A model generated the notes under the pieces. It was not told where the DNA came from, did no database searches, and saw only the letters and a program-made list of their open reading frames with translations. Source: Brevundimonas sp. SL130 (GTDB lineage: Bacteria > Pseudomonadota > Alphaproteobacteria > Caulobacterales > Caulobacteraceae). From it: a stretch of 64,000 bases of DNA. A program made the translations under genes and the position numbers. How positions within the stretch are numbered: the stretch's first letter is position 1; the number at the start of each line of letters is the position of its first letter. Below are positions 33,213-42,134 of this stretch, one piece after another. The stretch spans positions 1,488,001 through 1,552,000 of the forward strand of contig NZ_CP113064.1 in assembly GCF_026625805.1 (NCBI RefSeq), given 5' to 3'.

Positions 33213-34304
33213 ATGATGGAGTATTTTTGCGGACTGGATGTCGCGATCGAGGAGACGGCGGTGTGCGTCGTCGACGACCGCGGCGAGGTGCATCTGACGG
33301 TCAAGGTCGCGACCGAGCCGGAGGCGCTGGCGGCGGTGCTCAAGCCGTTCGCGGCGCGGCTGCGGCGCGTCGGCCACGAGGCGGGGTCGCTGTCGCCGTG
33401 GCTGCATCCGGAACTGAAAAAGCTCGGCCTGCCGGCGATCTGCCTGGAGACGAAGCACGTGCGCGCGGCGATGTCGGCGCAGCGCAACAAGACCGACGAG
33501 AAGGACGCGCTCGGCATCGCCCATATCATGCGCACCGGCTGGTTCCGCGCCGCGCACGTGAAGACGGAAAGCTGCTACCGGATGCGGCTTTTGCTGACAC
33601 ACCGACGCAACCTGAAGCGCAAGTTCCTCGATCTGGAGAACGCCGTCCGGCATTCGCTCAAGAGCTTCGGGATCAAACTCGGCGGCACCTCGCGCGGCAA
33701 GTTCGACCAGGCCGTGCGCGAGGCGGTGGCGGACGATCCGCTGTCCAGCGAGCTGATGGACGCCATGCTGACGGCGCGCGCGGCGCTGTGGAAGGAATAT
33801 TGCCGGCTGCACGATCTGGTCGTGAAGATGGTGGCGCAAAGCGAGTTGTGCCGGCGCTTCATGGCGATCCCCGGCGTCGGGCCGGTGACGGCGCTCAGCG
33901 TCATGACGGCGATCGACGATCCCTCGCGCTTCCGCCGCTCGCGCGACGTGGCGGCGTACTTCGGCCTGACGTCGCGACGATGGCAGTCGGGTACGTCGAT
34001 CAACGTGAAGGGGCGCATCTCGAAGGCTGGTGACGCCGATGTCAGGCGCGCGCTCTACGAGGCGGCGTCCGGCCTGATGACCCGCTTCAAGGGCAAGGAC
34101 AAGGTCAAGACGTGGGGCCAGCAGATCGCCAAACGCTCCTGCCACCGCAAGGCGGTGGTGGCGGTGGCGCGCAAACTGGCGGTGATCATGCACGCCATGT
34201 GGAGCGACGGAACCTTCTATGTCGGTGACTCGGCGGAAGCCGAGAACGACGCCGCCCGGCGCGCGCAGGTCAAGGTGCGCAAGCATCTGGGAGCACACGC
34301 ATGA
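33213..34304 (+). CDS. IS110-family transposase
   Basis: 363-residue DEDD recombinase of the IS110 family. The N-terminal RuvC-like domain has FCGLDVAIEETAV, GHEAGS and NKTDEKDALGIAH, supplying the acidic residues; the C-terminal Tnp_20 domain has FMAIPGVGPVTALSVMTAI and the conserved Ser region of VKGRISKAGDADVRRALYEAA. An AGGAGG site precedes the ATG. The element sits between the lytic transglycosylase and the relaxase genes of the transfer module. Its ends could not be fixed because the family lacks clear terminal repeats and target duplications. Confidence 0.9.
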   Translation: MMEYFCGLDVAIEETAVCVVDDRGEVHLTVKVATEPEALAAVLKPFAARLRRVGHEAGSLSPWLHPELKKLGLPAICLETKHVRAAMSAQRNKTDEKDALGIAHIMRTGWFRAAHVKTESCYRMRLLLTHRRNLKRKFLDLENAVRHSLKSFGIKLGGTSRGKFDQAVREAVADDPLSSELMDAMLTARAALWKEYCRLHDLVVKMVAQSELCRRFMAIPGVGPVTALSVMTAIDDPSRFRRSRDVAAYFGLTSRRWQSGTSINVKGRISKAGDADVRRALYEAASGLMTRFKGKDKVKTWGQQIAKRSCHRKAVVAVARKLAVIMHAMWSDGTFYVGDSAEAENDAARRAQVKVRKHLGAHA

Positions 34305-34888
34305 CCCGCCCGGCGGCAGTCGAAACGCATCGCGTCCGTGAAGTGACGGACGCCATTTGAACACACGAGCTCCGCTCCGGCGGATGAGGACCGATGCAGA
34401 CCATCAACGACGGAACGCACGATATCTTGCCTGCGGCCGCACCGATCGAAAGACGGCCGGACCGCGCCCGAGTGCCTGTGACGATGCTCCGTCAGTCTGA
34501 TGGAAAATTGCGCCGCGACGGTTCGGGCGCTGCCGAAGTGCAGCCGAAAAACCCCGTCGCAGAGCGCGGACGAGTGCAAGGCGCATCGGAACTCGAAGAC
34601 TGGAGGCAGCCGCGTGATACCGAGAAGAAAAGCGTATATCTTCGTAACCAGAAGGAGAAACGACGATGGCGAAAAGACCAGCGAAAGAAGCGCCAATTAC
34701 GAGGGCAAGATTAAAGCGGACGGCACCCCATGGGTCCGATCCGGGGGCCAAGCCCTTGTCTGCACACTGTTTGGGACGGCACCGTCGCCGGGCCTGCATG
34801 GTGCCGCGAGGCGCGGTAAAGCCAGTATTTGCCACGTTATTCGCGGCACTCTTCGCCGAAATCGGCGGTTTCGGGCGGGGTGCCGTCG
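34305..34888. other. Non-coding region: IS110 right flank and oriT region
   Basis: 584 bp without a supported gene. The first roughly 350 bp probably belong to the IS110 element; members of this family encode a structured bridge RNA in their non-coding end, so such an RNA may lie here or in the shorter left flank (about 33100-33212). The last 200 bp, before the relaxase, contain hairpin GACGG-CA-CCGTC (34775-34786) and the 9-bp inverted repeat described separately. Confidence 0.45.
34801..34849. other. Candidate origin of transfer (oriT)
   Basis: A perfect 9-bp inverted repeat, GTGCCGCGA at 34801-34809 and TCGCGGCAC at 34841-34849, lies 40 bp before the relaxase start codon. The arms enclose a less GC-rich 31-bp segment. 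Inverted repeats beside the relaxase gene are the usual layout of oriT. No nick-site consensus for this relaxase family is known to me, so this is a positional and structural call. Confidence 0.45.
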
Positions 34889-36937
34889 ATGAGCGCCGAC
34901 GACGACAACCGCTTCCGGCCGAGGCCCGGCCGCATCCGCTCCGATGCGTCGAAGGCCGGCCAGGCGAAGAGCTTCATCACCAAGGTCCGGAAGATCGCCC
35001 GCCAGCAGGGCGCGGCTTCCGGGCGGGTCTCGCGCGGCGGCGGAGCCTCCGGCAAGCCGGGCCGCAACGGCGCGGTTGCGTCCGGCCGGGGCGTCAAGCG
35101 CGGACGCGGCGCGGCCTTCGTCCGCTCGCGCAACCTGTCGAACGCCTGGAGCCATCGCCAGCCCGGCAGCCGCCGTGTCATCGTCAAATCACGCTCCGTC
35201 CGTGCGGCGGGCAAGAGCGGCAAGGCCGCCGCCCATCTGCGCTACATCCAGCGCGACGGCACCTCGCGCGACGGCGAGCGCGGCCGGCTCTATTCGGCCA
35301 CCGAGGATCGCGCCGATGGCGACGCCTTCCTCGATCGCGGCAAGGACGACCGACACCAGTTCCGCTTCATCGTCTCGCCGGAAGACGCCACTGAGATCGA
35401 AGACCTGACCGGCCATACCCGTGACCTGATGCGCCAGCTCGAAGCCGACCTCGGCACCAAGCTCGACTGGTTGGCGGTCAATCACTTCAACACTGGCCAT
35501 CCGCATGTCCATGTCATCGTCAACGGCCGCGACGATCTCGGCGAGGATCTGGTCATCAACGGCGACTATCTCGCGGGTGGCATCCGCGAACGGGCAAGCG
35601 AGCTGGCGACGCTGGAACTCGGCCCCGTCACCGAGATCGAGCAGCGCCGCAAGCTGACCGCCGAGATCGATCAGGACCGCTTCACCCGCATCGACCGGGC
35701 GATCCTGAACGAGGTCGCCGAGGATGGACGGCTCGACCTGCGCCATGCGCCCGACGATCTGCGCGGCCAGGAGGACCGGACCCTTCGCATCCGCCGTCTT
35801 GGCAAGCTGGAGAAGATGGGGCTGGCCACAGAGCAGTCACCCGGCGTCTGGGAACTCAGCGACCGGCTGGCGCCGACGCTGCGCGAGATGGGCGAGCGTG
35901 GCGACATCGTGCGCACCATGCAGAAGGCCATGCGCACCGAGGGCCATGACCGCGATCCGATGAGCTTCCAGATCCACGACGCCGCGCCCGCGACGCCGAT
36001 CGTTGGCCGCGTGATCGACAAGCACCTCACCGACGAGCTGGGCGAGAACCTGACGCTGGTTATCGACGGCATCGACGGCTGCACGCATCACGTCTCCGGT
36101 GTCGATCAGGCGAAGGCGGCGGACGCCCGCATCGGCAGCGTCATTGAGATCGGCGCGACCGACGCCGGTCCGCGCCCGGCCGACCGCGCGATCGTCGGCA
36201 TAGCCGAGGACGGCATCTATCGGCCGAGCCGCCATCTGGAGCAGGCCCGCTTCGACGGCCGTGTGCCCGGTGGCGACTATGAGGGGTTCGTCGATGCCCA
36301 TGTGCGCCGTCTGGAGGCGCTGCGCCGCGCCGGTATCGTCGAACGCATCGACGCCGACCAGTGGCGCATCCCGCAGGACTTCGAGGCCCGCGTCGCCGCC
36401 CATGATGCTGGACAAGTTCGTCAGCTCAACATCCGCGTCCTCTCCACCTTGGATCTGGAGAAGCAGATCGGTTCGGACGGGGCGACCTGGCTGGACCGGC
36501 GACTGGTCGGGCGCGGCCCCTCCGACATCGCGCCCGCCGGGTTCGGACAAGAGGTCAGTCAGGCAATGGATCGTCGTCGGGAGCGGTTGATTGAGCAAGG
36601 CGACGCCACCCGCCAACAGAACGGCCGCGTCCTCTATCGCCGCGATCTTCTATCGATGCTGGAGGCGCGCGAGGTCGCCCGTGCCGGGGCGGAACTGGCG
36701 GCGACGAAGCCGATGCCTTTCCGCGCGGCGGGCGATGGCGAAACGGTCAGTGGCAACTTCACCGGAACCGTCCAACTCACCAGGGGCAAGTTCGCCATCG
36801 TCGAGAAAAGCCACGAGTTCACGCTGGTCCCGTGGCGACCAGTGATCGACCGGCAGCTCGGCAAGGAGGTGACGGGGATCGTTCAGGGCGGATCGGTGTC
36901 ATGGCAGATGGGGCGGCAGCGAGGATTGGGGCTATGA
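34889..36937 (+). CDS. Relaxase with DUF3363 domain
   Basis: 682-residue conjugative relaxase. After a basic N-terminal segment (FRPRPGRIRSDASKAGQAKSFITKVRKIARQ) comes the VirD2-like nuclease domain with HLRYIQRDGTSRDGERG, HQFRFIVSPEDATEI and the metal-binding histidine motif NTGHPHVHVIVNG near residue 205; the C-terminal half is DUF3363. It nicks oriT and leads the strand into the recipient. The start MSADDDNRF at 34889 matches how this family begins; an upstream ATG at 34829 would extend it through the candidate oriT. It is followed directly by a convergent cargo regulator. Confidence 0.92.
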   Translation: MSADDDNRFRPRPGRIRSDASKAGQAKSFITKVRKIARQQGAASGRVSRGGGASGKPGRNGAVASGRGVKRGRGAAFVRSRNLSNAWSHRQPGSRRVIVKSRSVRAAGKSGKAAAHLRYIQRDGTSRDGERGRLYSATEDRADGDAFLDRGKDDRHQFRFIVSPEDATEIEDLTGHTRDLMRQLEADLGTKLDWLAVNHFNTGHPHVHVIVNGRDDLGEDLVINGDYLAGGIRERASELATLELGPVTEIEQRRKLTAEIDQDRFTRIDRAILNEVAEDGRLDLRHAPDDLRGQEDRTLRIRRLGKLEKMGLATEQSPGVWELSDRLAPTLREMGERGDIVRTMQKAMRTEGHDRDPMSFQIHDAAPATPIVGRVIDKHLTDELGENLTLVIDGIDGCTHHVSGVDQAKAADARIGSVIEIGATDAGPRPADRAIVGIAEDGIYRPSRHLEQARFDGRVPGGDYEGFVDAHVRRLEALRRAGIVERIDADQWRIPQDFEARVAAHDAGQVRQLNIRVLSTLDLEKQIGSDGATWLDRRLVGRGPSDIAPAGFGQEVSQAMDRRRERLIEQGDATRQQNGRVLYRRDLLSMLEAREVARAGAELAATKPMPFRAAGDGETVSGNFTGTVQLTRGKFAIVEKSHEFTLVPWRPVIDRQLGKEVTGIVQGGSVSWQMGRQRGLGL

Positions 36938-36950
36938 CGGCTCCGAGACA

Positions 36951-37847
36951 TCAAAGGCTGCCGCAAATCTCTCTTACCGCTTGCCGTAGGAATTGATGTC
37001 CAGCGTCCTTATCGAAGCGGGGATGCCAAGCCTGCCCAATTACGACTGGTTCGAGCGTTAACGGGAGATCGAAGGCTCGCAGGTGCGTACCCATCGCCTC
37101 GACAGAACGGCGGACGTGGTTTGGCACCGGCGCAATTAGGTCAGTATCGGGTAGCGCGGCAAGTGCCGTCTTCGGGAATGGCACGATCAATACGACACGG
37201 CGTTTCAGTTCGAGATCGGCCAACGCCTTGTCGACTGGACCGTGCGCTCGTCCACGCCTAGAGGAACTGATCTGGTCATATTGGCAGAAGCATTCGGGCG
37301 TGATCGGTGCATCGAAGATCGGATGATCGGCCCGCGCCATGCCGACGAAATGATCGCGAAACACAGTCTGAATACGCACTTCCGGCCCCATCTCGCGAAG
37401 GGCGCCGATATCGAGGTCGATCCGACCCTCACGTAGAGCGTCGTCGTCGCTCTCGCCTTCTGGCGCGAAGCGCAGTTCGACCAAGGGAGCTTCGGTGCGT
37501 AGGCGCGCCAGCAGGCGGCCCGCGAACGCTCCCACGAAACTATCATTGGCGCGCACCGTGAAGCGCCGCTCCAGTGCGGCAAGATCGAGCGTTGCGGGGC
37601 GCAGCAGGGCAGCTGCGTCCTCGACCACTCGATGCACATCGTCGTGCAGTTCCAGCGCCCGCGCGGTCGGCACCAGGTCGCGTCCGGCGCGCACAAGTAA
37701 GGGGTCGCCTGTGACTTGGCGTAAGCGTGCGAGCACCCGGCTGACCGATGGCGCGCTGATGCCAAGCCGCTCCGCCGAGCGGGTGACGCTCCGTTCTTCC
37801 AACAGAATGTCGAGGACGGACAGTAGGTTAAGATCGGCAACGGACAA
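36951..37847 (-). CDS. LysR-family regulator of the efflux operon
   Basis: 298 residues of the LysR family. The winged helix is LLSVLDILLEERSVTRSAERLGISAPSVSRVLARLR, and the effector domain begins near residue 90 (RRFTVRANDSFVGAF). It is divergent to the outer-membrane factor/EmrAB operon, 111 bp away, with a LysR-type dyad between them (37865-37879). The arrangement matches NodD/LinR-like regulators controlling drug or aromatic compound exporters; the inducer is unknown. The 3' end lies 13 bp from the relaxase stop. Confidence 0.9.
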   Translation of the reverse strand: MSVADLNLLSVLDILLEERSVTRSAERLGISAPSVSRVLARLRQVTGDPLLVRAGRDLVPTARALELHDDVHRVVEDAAALLRPATLDLAALERRFTVRANDSFVGAFAGRLLARLRTEAPLVELRFAPEGESDDDALREGRIDLDIGALREMGPEVRIQTVFRDHFVGMARADHPIFDAPITPECFCQYDQISSSRRGRAHGPVDKALADLELKRRVVLIVPFPKTALAALPDTDLIAPVPNHVRRSVEAMGTHLRAFDLPLTLEPVVIGQAWHPRFDKDAGHQFLRQAVREICGSL

Positions 37848-37864
37848 GGCTGAGATAATCCCGA

Positions 37865-37879
37865 TTTCATCTAATGAAA
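37865..37879. promoter_or_regulatory. LysR-type operator before the efflux operon
   Basis: TTTCAT-CTA-ATGAAA is a perfect dyad with 6-bp arms that fits the T-N11-A rule (inner T and A). It lies 18 bp from the LysR start and 80 bp before the outer-membrane factor start, in a very AT-rich stretch. Confidence 0.58.
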
Positions 37880-37958
37880 CTATATACGATCAGATTAATC
37901 ATTTTTGAAAGAGAAAATCGCAGGCATTTTCAGGCCAACCAACATTCGGACCTGTTTC

Positions 37959-39434
37959 ATGCGCAATCTTCATTTCTCGTCCCGATCCAACCGACATGCA
38001 CGCCTTTTGGCCTGCGGTTGCCTGTTCGCGCTGTCTGCCTGTGCAAGCGGCAGCCAGTCGATCCGAACCGATGAAGCACTGGCGGATACAGCCAGTTTTT
38101 CATCGGGAAAGGACATTGGCGCGGCGGCCGTGCAGCCGGGCAGAACGGTTGCAGTTTCCTGGTGGACGGCGTGGCGCGATCCGCAGCTTGATCGCCTAAT
38201 CGCATCCGAAGCGTCGACCGCACCGTCGATCGCTGTGGCCGCCGCGCGGATGCGCCGTGCCGCCGCAGGTCTTGATGCCGCCATCGCCGATCGGCTCCCG
38301 ACCGTCGATGGTTCCGCCCAGGCGGTAGGCGAGCGCTTTCCCGATCATAGCACCTATGATGCGCCCTATGCCGGCAATTGGGGAAGCGATGGCGCGCTCA
38401 CCGCCAACGCCAGCTATGCGCTCGACTTCTGGGGCAAGCGGCGTGATACGCAGGCCGCAGCCGCCGCGCGTCTGGACATGGCGCGCGCCGAGGCAGACGA
38501 TGCCACCCTTCTTCTGCGAACTGCGCTGGTGGATGCCTATGTCCGTCTCGACGCCGCCTATCACGAGCGAGACATGGCGACGGCGGGGCTGGCCCGGCGT
38601 CAAGGTGTCATTGACCTGCTCTCCATCCGCGAGCGCGCCGGCCTCGCGACCGGGATCGAAACCACGCAGACACGCGAAGCGACCACCGCGACACGCGATG
38701 AAATCGCACGGCTCGATGGCGAGATCGCCGCACGCCGTCATCAGATCGCGGCGCTTCTGGGACGCGATCCAGCATTCGCCGATGGGCTGACCCGGCCATC
38801 ACTGAAGGCGATCGTCGATCCGGCACCGTTGTCCGCTATCCCGGCCAACCTGCTGGGCGCACGCGCCGATGTCGCGGCAGCGCGCGCGGCGGTCGAGGCG
38901 GCGGCGCGTGACATCGGCGTCGCCAGGGCCGCCTTCTATCCGGATGTCGATCTGATCGCCTTTAGCGGCGTGAAGAGCGTCGGCCTTGGGTCGTTGCTTC
39001 GCGCCGGCAGTATAGCCACGGGGGCAGGAGCTGCCGTGTCGCTGCCGATCTTCGACGGCGGGCGTCTACGTGCCAATCTGCGCGGCAAGGCAGCGGACTA
39101 TGACGCCGCAGTCGCCGCCTATAATGGCGCGCTGACCGAAGCGCTGCGCCAGGTCGCCGATGGCGTGAGCAACCTGACGACGGAACGCGCCCGGCAAGGC
39201 GAGGCACGGGCCGCCATCGCTCACTGGTCACGCATTCTAGACCTTCAGAAACTGCGTGAGCGGCAAGGCCTGTCGAGTGCAGCCGATCGCCTCTCGACCG
39301 AAACGGCGCTGCTGCTGGCCCAACGCCACGCAGCCAAAGCCGACGCGCGCGTTGCCGTCGCCCAGATCGCGCTGATCCGCGCGCTCGGCGGGGCCTGGAC
39401 GCCTTCCTCCACTCTCTCAGGACAAGTACAATGA
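37959..39434 (+). CDS. Outer-membrane efflux lipoprotein (NodT/OprM family)
   Basis: 491-residue TolC-like outer-membrane factor. The signal peptide ends with lipobox LSAC, so Cys28 would be lipidated. The coiled-coil and barrel repeats typical of the NodT group are seen twice (WWTAWRDPQLDRLIASE; ANASYALDFWGKRRDTQAAAAARLDMARAE; and VSLPIFDGGRLRANLRGKAADYDAAVAAYNGALTEALRQVADGV). The start at 37959 gives the proper lipoprotein signal; a TTG start at 37905 is unlikely. It forms the exit duct for the EmrA/EmrB proteins encoded next, overlapping emrA by 4 bp. Confidence 0.92.
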   Translation: MRNLHFSSRSNRHARLLACGCLFALSACASGSQSIRTDEALADTASFSSGKDIGAAAVQPGRTVAVSWWTAWRDPQLDRLIASEASTAPSIAVAAARMRRAAAGLDAAIADRLPTVDGSAQAVGERFPDHSTYDAPYAGNWGSDGALTANASYALDFWGKRRDTQAAAAARLDMARAEADDATLLLRTALVDAYVRLDAAYHERDMATAGLARRQGVIDLLSIRERAGLATGIETTQTREATTATRDEIARLDGEIAARRHQIAALLGRDPAFADGLTRPSLKAIVDPAPLSAIPANLLGARADVAAARAAVEAAARDIGVARAAFYPDVDLIAFSGVKSVGLGSLLRAGSIATGAGAAVSLPIFDGGRLRANLRGKAADYDAAVAAYNGALTEALRQVADGVSNLTTERARQGEARAAIAHWSRILDLQKLRERQGLSSAADRLSTETALLLAQRHAAKADARVAVAQIALIRALGGAWTPSSTLSGQVQ

Positions 39435-40591
39435 CCGACACTCCCCCTTCTTCCGCCGCCGATCCGGCGTCTATCCGCCGCAATCGACTCATCGCGCTAG
39501 GCGCAAGCGTTGCGGTCATCGCGCTGGGCTGGGCCGGCTATAGCTGGCTGTCTGGCAGTGACAGCCAGGAGACCGACGATGCCTATGTGAACGGGCATGT
39601 CGTGGCCGTAACTCCGCAGGTGGCCGGCGCCGTCATCCGAATTGGAGCCGACAACAGCGACCGCGTGACCGCGGGAACGACGCTGGTCGAGATCGATGCC
39701 AGCGACGCCCGCATCGCTCTCGCCGCGGCGGAGGCAGATCTTGCGCGTGCTGTCCGCAATGTGCGTGGGTTACTCGCCACCAATGCCCGGTTCGATGCGG
39801 AGATCGCCGTCGCACAGGCCAATCTCGATAAGGCCCGCGCCGACCTGTCGCAGCGGCAGGCCATCGCCAATACCGGCGCGGTGACGGGCGAGGATGTCCG
39901 CCACGCCCGCGACGCCGTGCGCAGCGCAGAAGCGATCGTCGCCGCTGCTGGCGAAGCCCGTGCGCAGGCGCTCGTTCAGACCAGCGGCGCGACGCTGGCC
40001 TCCCATCCCGACGTGCAGGCCGCCGCCGAACGCGTCCGTGCGGCGGCGCTGTCGCTTGCCCGGACGCGTATCGTCGCCCCGGTGGGCGGGATGGTTGCGC
40101 AACGCAGCGTCCAGCTCGGTCGCCGTGTTGCGCCGGGCGACCGGCTAATGGCTGTGGTGCCGCTCGACGGGCTGTGGATCGACGCCAACTTCCAGGAAGT
40201 CCAGCTCGACGGTATCTGCCCTGGCCAGCCCGCCACTGTCATCGCCGACGTGTACGGCCGCCGTGTCACCTATCACGGCCGCGTTGCGGACATCGAAGCG
40301 GGGAGCGGCGCGGCCTTCGCGCTGCTCCCTGCGCAGAACGCGACGGGCAACTGGATTAAGGTGGTACAGCGCGTGCCGGTCCGCATCCTGCTCGACCCTG
40401 TTGAACTGACGCGCGAGCCCCTGCGCATCGGACTGTCGACTAAGGTCACAATCGATACCGGCCATTGCGGCCCTAAGGCCGAGCCCGGCGCCCCGCAGTC
40501 CGAAAGCGTGGCGCTCTATGACGCGCAGGCCCACGAAGCCGACGCGACCGTCGCTCGGGTCATTGCCGCCAATATCGGGCGTCAGCCATGA
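39431..40591 (+). CDS. emrA: EmrA-like membrane fusion protein
   Basis: 386-residue periplasmic adaptor of the HlyD/EmrA family. One N-terminal transmembrane helix (LIALGASVAVIALGWAGYSWL) is followed by the biotinyl-lipoyl segment TDDAYVNGHVVAVTPQVAGAVIRI, an alpha-helical hairpin (about residues 95-200) and the second lipoyl half ARTRIVAPVGGMVAQRSVQLGRRV. It links the inner-membrane pump EmrB to the outer-membrane lipoprotein. The genes before and after overlap it by 4 bp (ATGA). Confidence 0.93.
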   Translation: MTDTPPSSAADPASIRRNRLIALGASVAVIALGWAGYSWLSGSDSQETDDAYVNGHVVAVTPQVAGAVIRIGADNSDRVTAGTTLVEIDASDARIALAAAEADLARAVRNVRGLLATNARFDAEIAVAQANLDKARADLSQRQAIANTGAVTGEDVRHARDAVRSAEAIVAAAGEARAQALVQTSGATLASHPDVQAAAERVRAAALSLARTRIVAPVGGMVAQRSVQLGRRVAPGDRLMAVVPLDGLWIDANFQEVQLDGICPGQPATVIADVYGRRVTYHGRVADIEAGSGAAFALLPAQNATGNWIKVVQRVPVRILLDPVELTREPLRIGLSTKVTIDTGHCGPKAEPGAPQSESVALYDAQAHEADATVARVIAANIGRQP

Positions 40592-42123
40592 GCGCAAAAC
40601 ACCCCATCGCCCCACTTGAGGGGAGCAAGCTAGCGCTGGCGGCGGTGACGTTTGGGCTGGCCTCCTTCATGGCCGTGGTGGACGTCACCATCGCCAATGT
40701 CTCGGTGCCGACCATCTCGGGCAATCTCGGTGTCGGATCAGAAGAAGGTGAATGGGCGATCACCTCGTTCGCCATCGCTAACGCCATCTGTATCCCTCTG
40801 ACCGGCTGGCTTGGCCGCCGCTTCGGGCAGGTGCGATTGTTCGTCGCCGCCATAGCCGCGTTCACACTGGCTTCAGTCCTGTGCGGCCTTGCCTGGTCGT
40901 TCGACTCGCTCCTGTTGTTCCGCGTCCTACAAGGTGCCGTAGCCGGGCCGATCGTGCCCTTGAGCCAGGCACTGCTTGTCGCAGTGTTTCCGCCCCAGAA
41001 GCGTACCTTGGCTGTTGCGATGTGGGCGATGACAAACATGGCCGGCCCTGTTGCCGGGCCGCTGCTCGGCGGGTGGATCACCGACAGCTATAGCTGGCCG
41101 TGGATATTCCTTGTCAACGCGCCGGTCGGCATTTTCGTCGTTCTCTCGACCATGACGCTCCTGAAAGGGCGTGACACATCATCGATGCGCCTGCCGGTGG
41201 ATTTGCGCGGGTTGGGTTTGCTGGCGCTGGGTATCGGTTGTTTGCAGGTGACGCTCGACCGCGGGCGTACGCTCGACTGGTTCTCGTCGCCCTTCATATG
41301 TGTCACCGCGATCCTTGCCGTTGTCAGCCTCGTCACGCTGGTGATCTGGGAACTGGGCGAGGCGCATCCGATCATAGACCTGCGCATGTTCGCACATCGC
41401 AACTTCGCAGTTGGGACGATCGCTGTCGCGGCGGGTTTTGGTCTCTACTTCGCCTCTCTGGTGCTGATCCCGCTCTGGCTACAGACCAATCTCGGCTACA
41501 GCTCAACCTGGGCTGGTCTTGTCACTGCGCCAATGGGCCTGTTTGGCATCCTGCTCGCGCCCTTCCTCGGCCGCTGGGTGGCGAAGGGCGACGCCCGCAT
41601 TTACGCCAGCATTGCCTTTCTCGCCTGGGCGGCGGTGGCATGGTGGCGGTCAGGCACGACGACCGGGATCGATGCCGGTACGATCGCGTGTATGCATCTG
41701 GCGCAGGGGATCGGCATCGGCTTCTTCTTGACGCCGGTGGTCAGCCTTTCGCTGGCGGGCCTACCGGGCGAGAAGTTGGCTTCGGCCTCAGGCCTTCAGA
41801 CCGCCATCCGCATGATGTCGGGTAGCCTGATCGCCAGCCTAGCCGCGACCTTCTGGGACAGCCGATCGCGGTTCCACCAGACCCATCTGGTCGAACGGCT
41901 GAATCCCTTCGATGAACGAAGCGCTGGCGCGGTCGCCAATCTACGCGCAACGGGCCTATCCGACGAACAAGCATGGAGCGTGATCGCGCGCGCTCAGGAC
42001 GTCCAGGCCCACATGCTGGCGCTCAACGACTTCTTCTTTTTCTCCAGTTTCGCCTTTCTGGCCGCGCTTGCGATTCTCTGGTTCGCCCGGAATCCTCACA
42101 AAGCGCTGCCGGGCAAGGCGTGA
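40588..42123 (+). CDS. emrB: EmrB-like DHA2 family MFS efflux pump
   Basis: 511-residue proton-driven exporter with 14 predicted transmembrane helices. It begins ALAAVTFGLASFMAVVDVTIANVSVPTISGNLG, where the D-x-T-I-(A/V)-N-V motif of DHA2 pumps is evident; motif A is WLGRRFGQVRLF and the antiporter motif C is GPVAGPLLGGWITD. With the adaptor and outer-membrane factor it makes a tripartite pump for hydrophobic drugs. The operon and its LysR regulator are cargo of the conjugative element. Confidence 0.94.
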   Translation: MSAKHPIAPLEGSKLALAAVTFGLASFMAVVDVTIANVSVPTISGNLGVGSEEGEWAITSFAIANAICIPLTGWLGRRFGQVRLFVAAIAAFTLASVLCGLAWSFDSLLLFRVLQGAVAGPIVPLSQALLVAVFPPQKRTLAVAMWAMTNMAGPVAGPLLGGWITDSYSWPWIFLVNAPVGIFVVLSTMTLLKGRDTSSMRLPVDLRGLGLLALGIGCLQVTLDRGRTLDWFSSPFICVTAILAVVSLVTLVIWELGEAHPIIDLRMFAHRNFAVGTIAVAAGFGLYFASLVLIPLWLQTNLGYSSTWAGLVTAPMGLFGILLAPFLGRWVAKGDARIYASIAFLAWAAVAWWRSGTTTGIDAGTIACMHLAQGIGIGFFLTPVVSLSLAGLPGEKLASASGLQTAIRMMSGSLIASLAATFWDSRSRFHQTHLVERLNPFDERSAGAVANLRATGLSDEQAWSVIARAQDVQAHMLALNDFFFFSSFAFLAALAILWFARNPHKALPGKA

Positions 42124-42134
42124 GGATAAAGCCT

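Noticed and set aside
32061..34364. 767-codon minus-strand frame covering the transglycosylase and IS110 transposase
   Set aside because: Arg/His/Ala-rich shadow translation with no family features; both plus-strand genes have diagnostic motifs.
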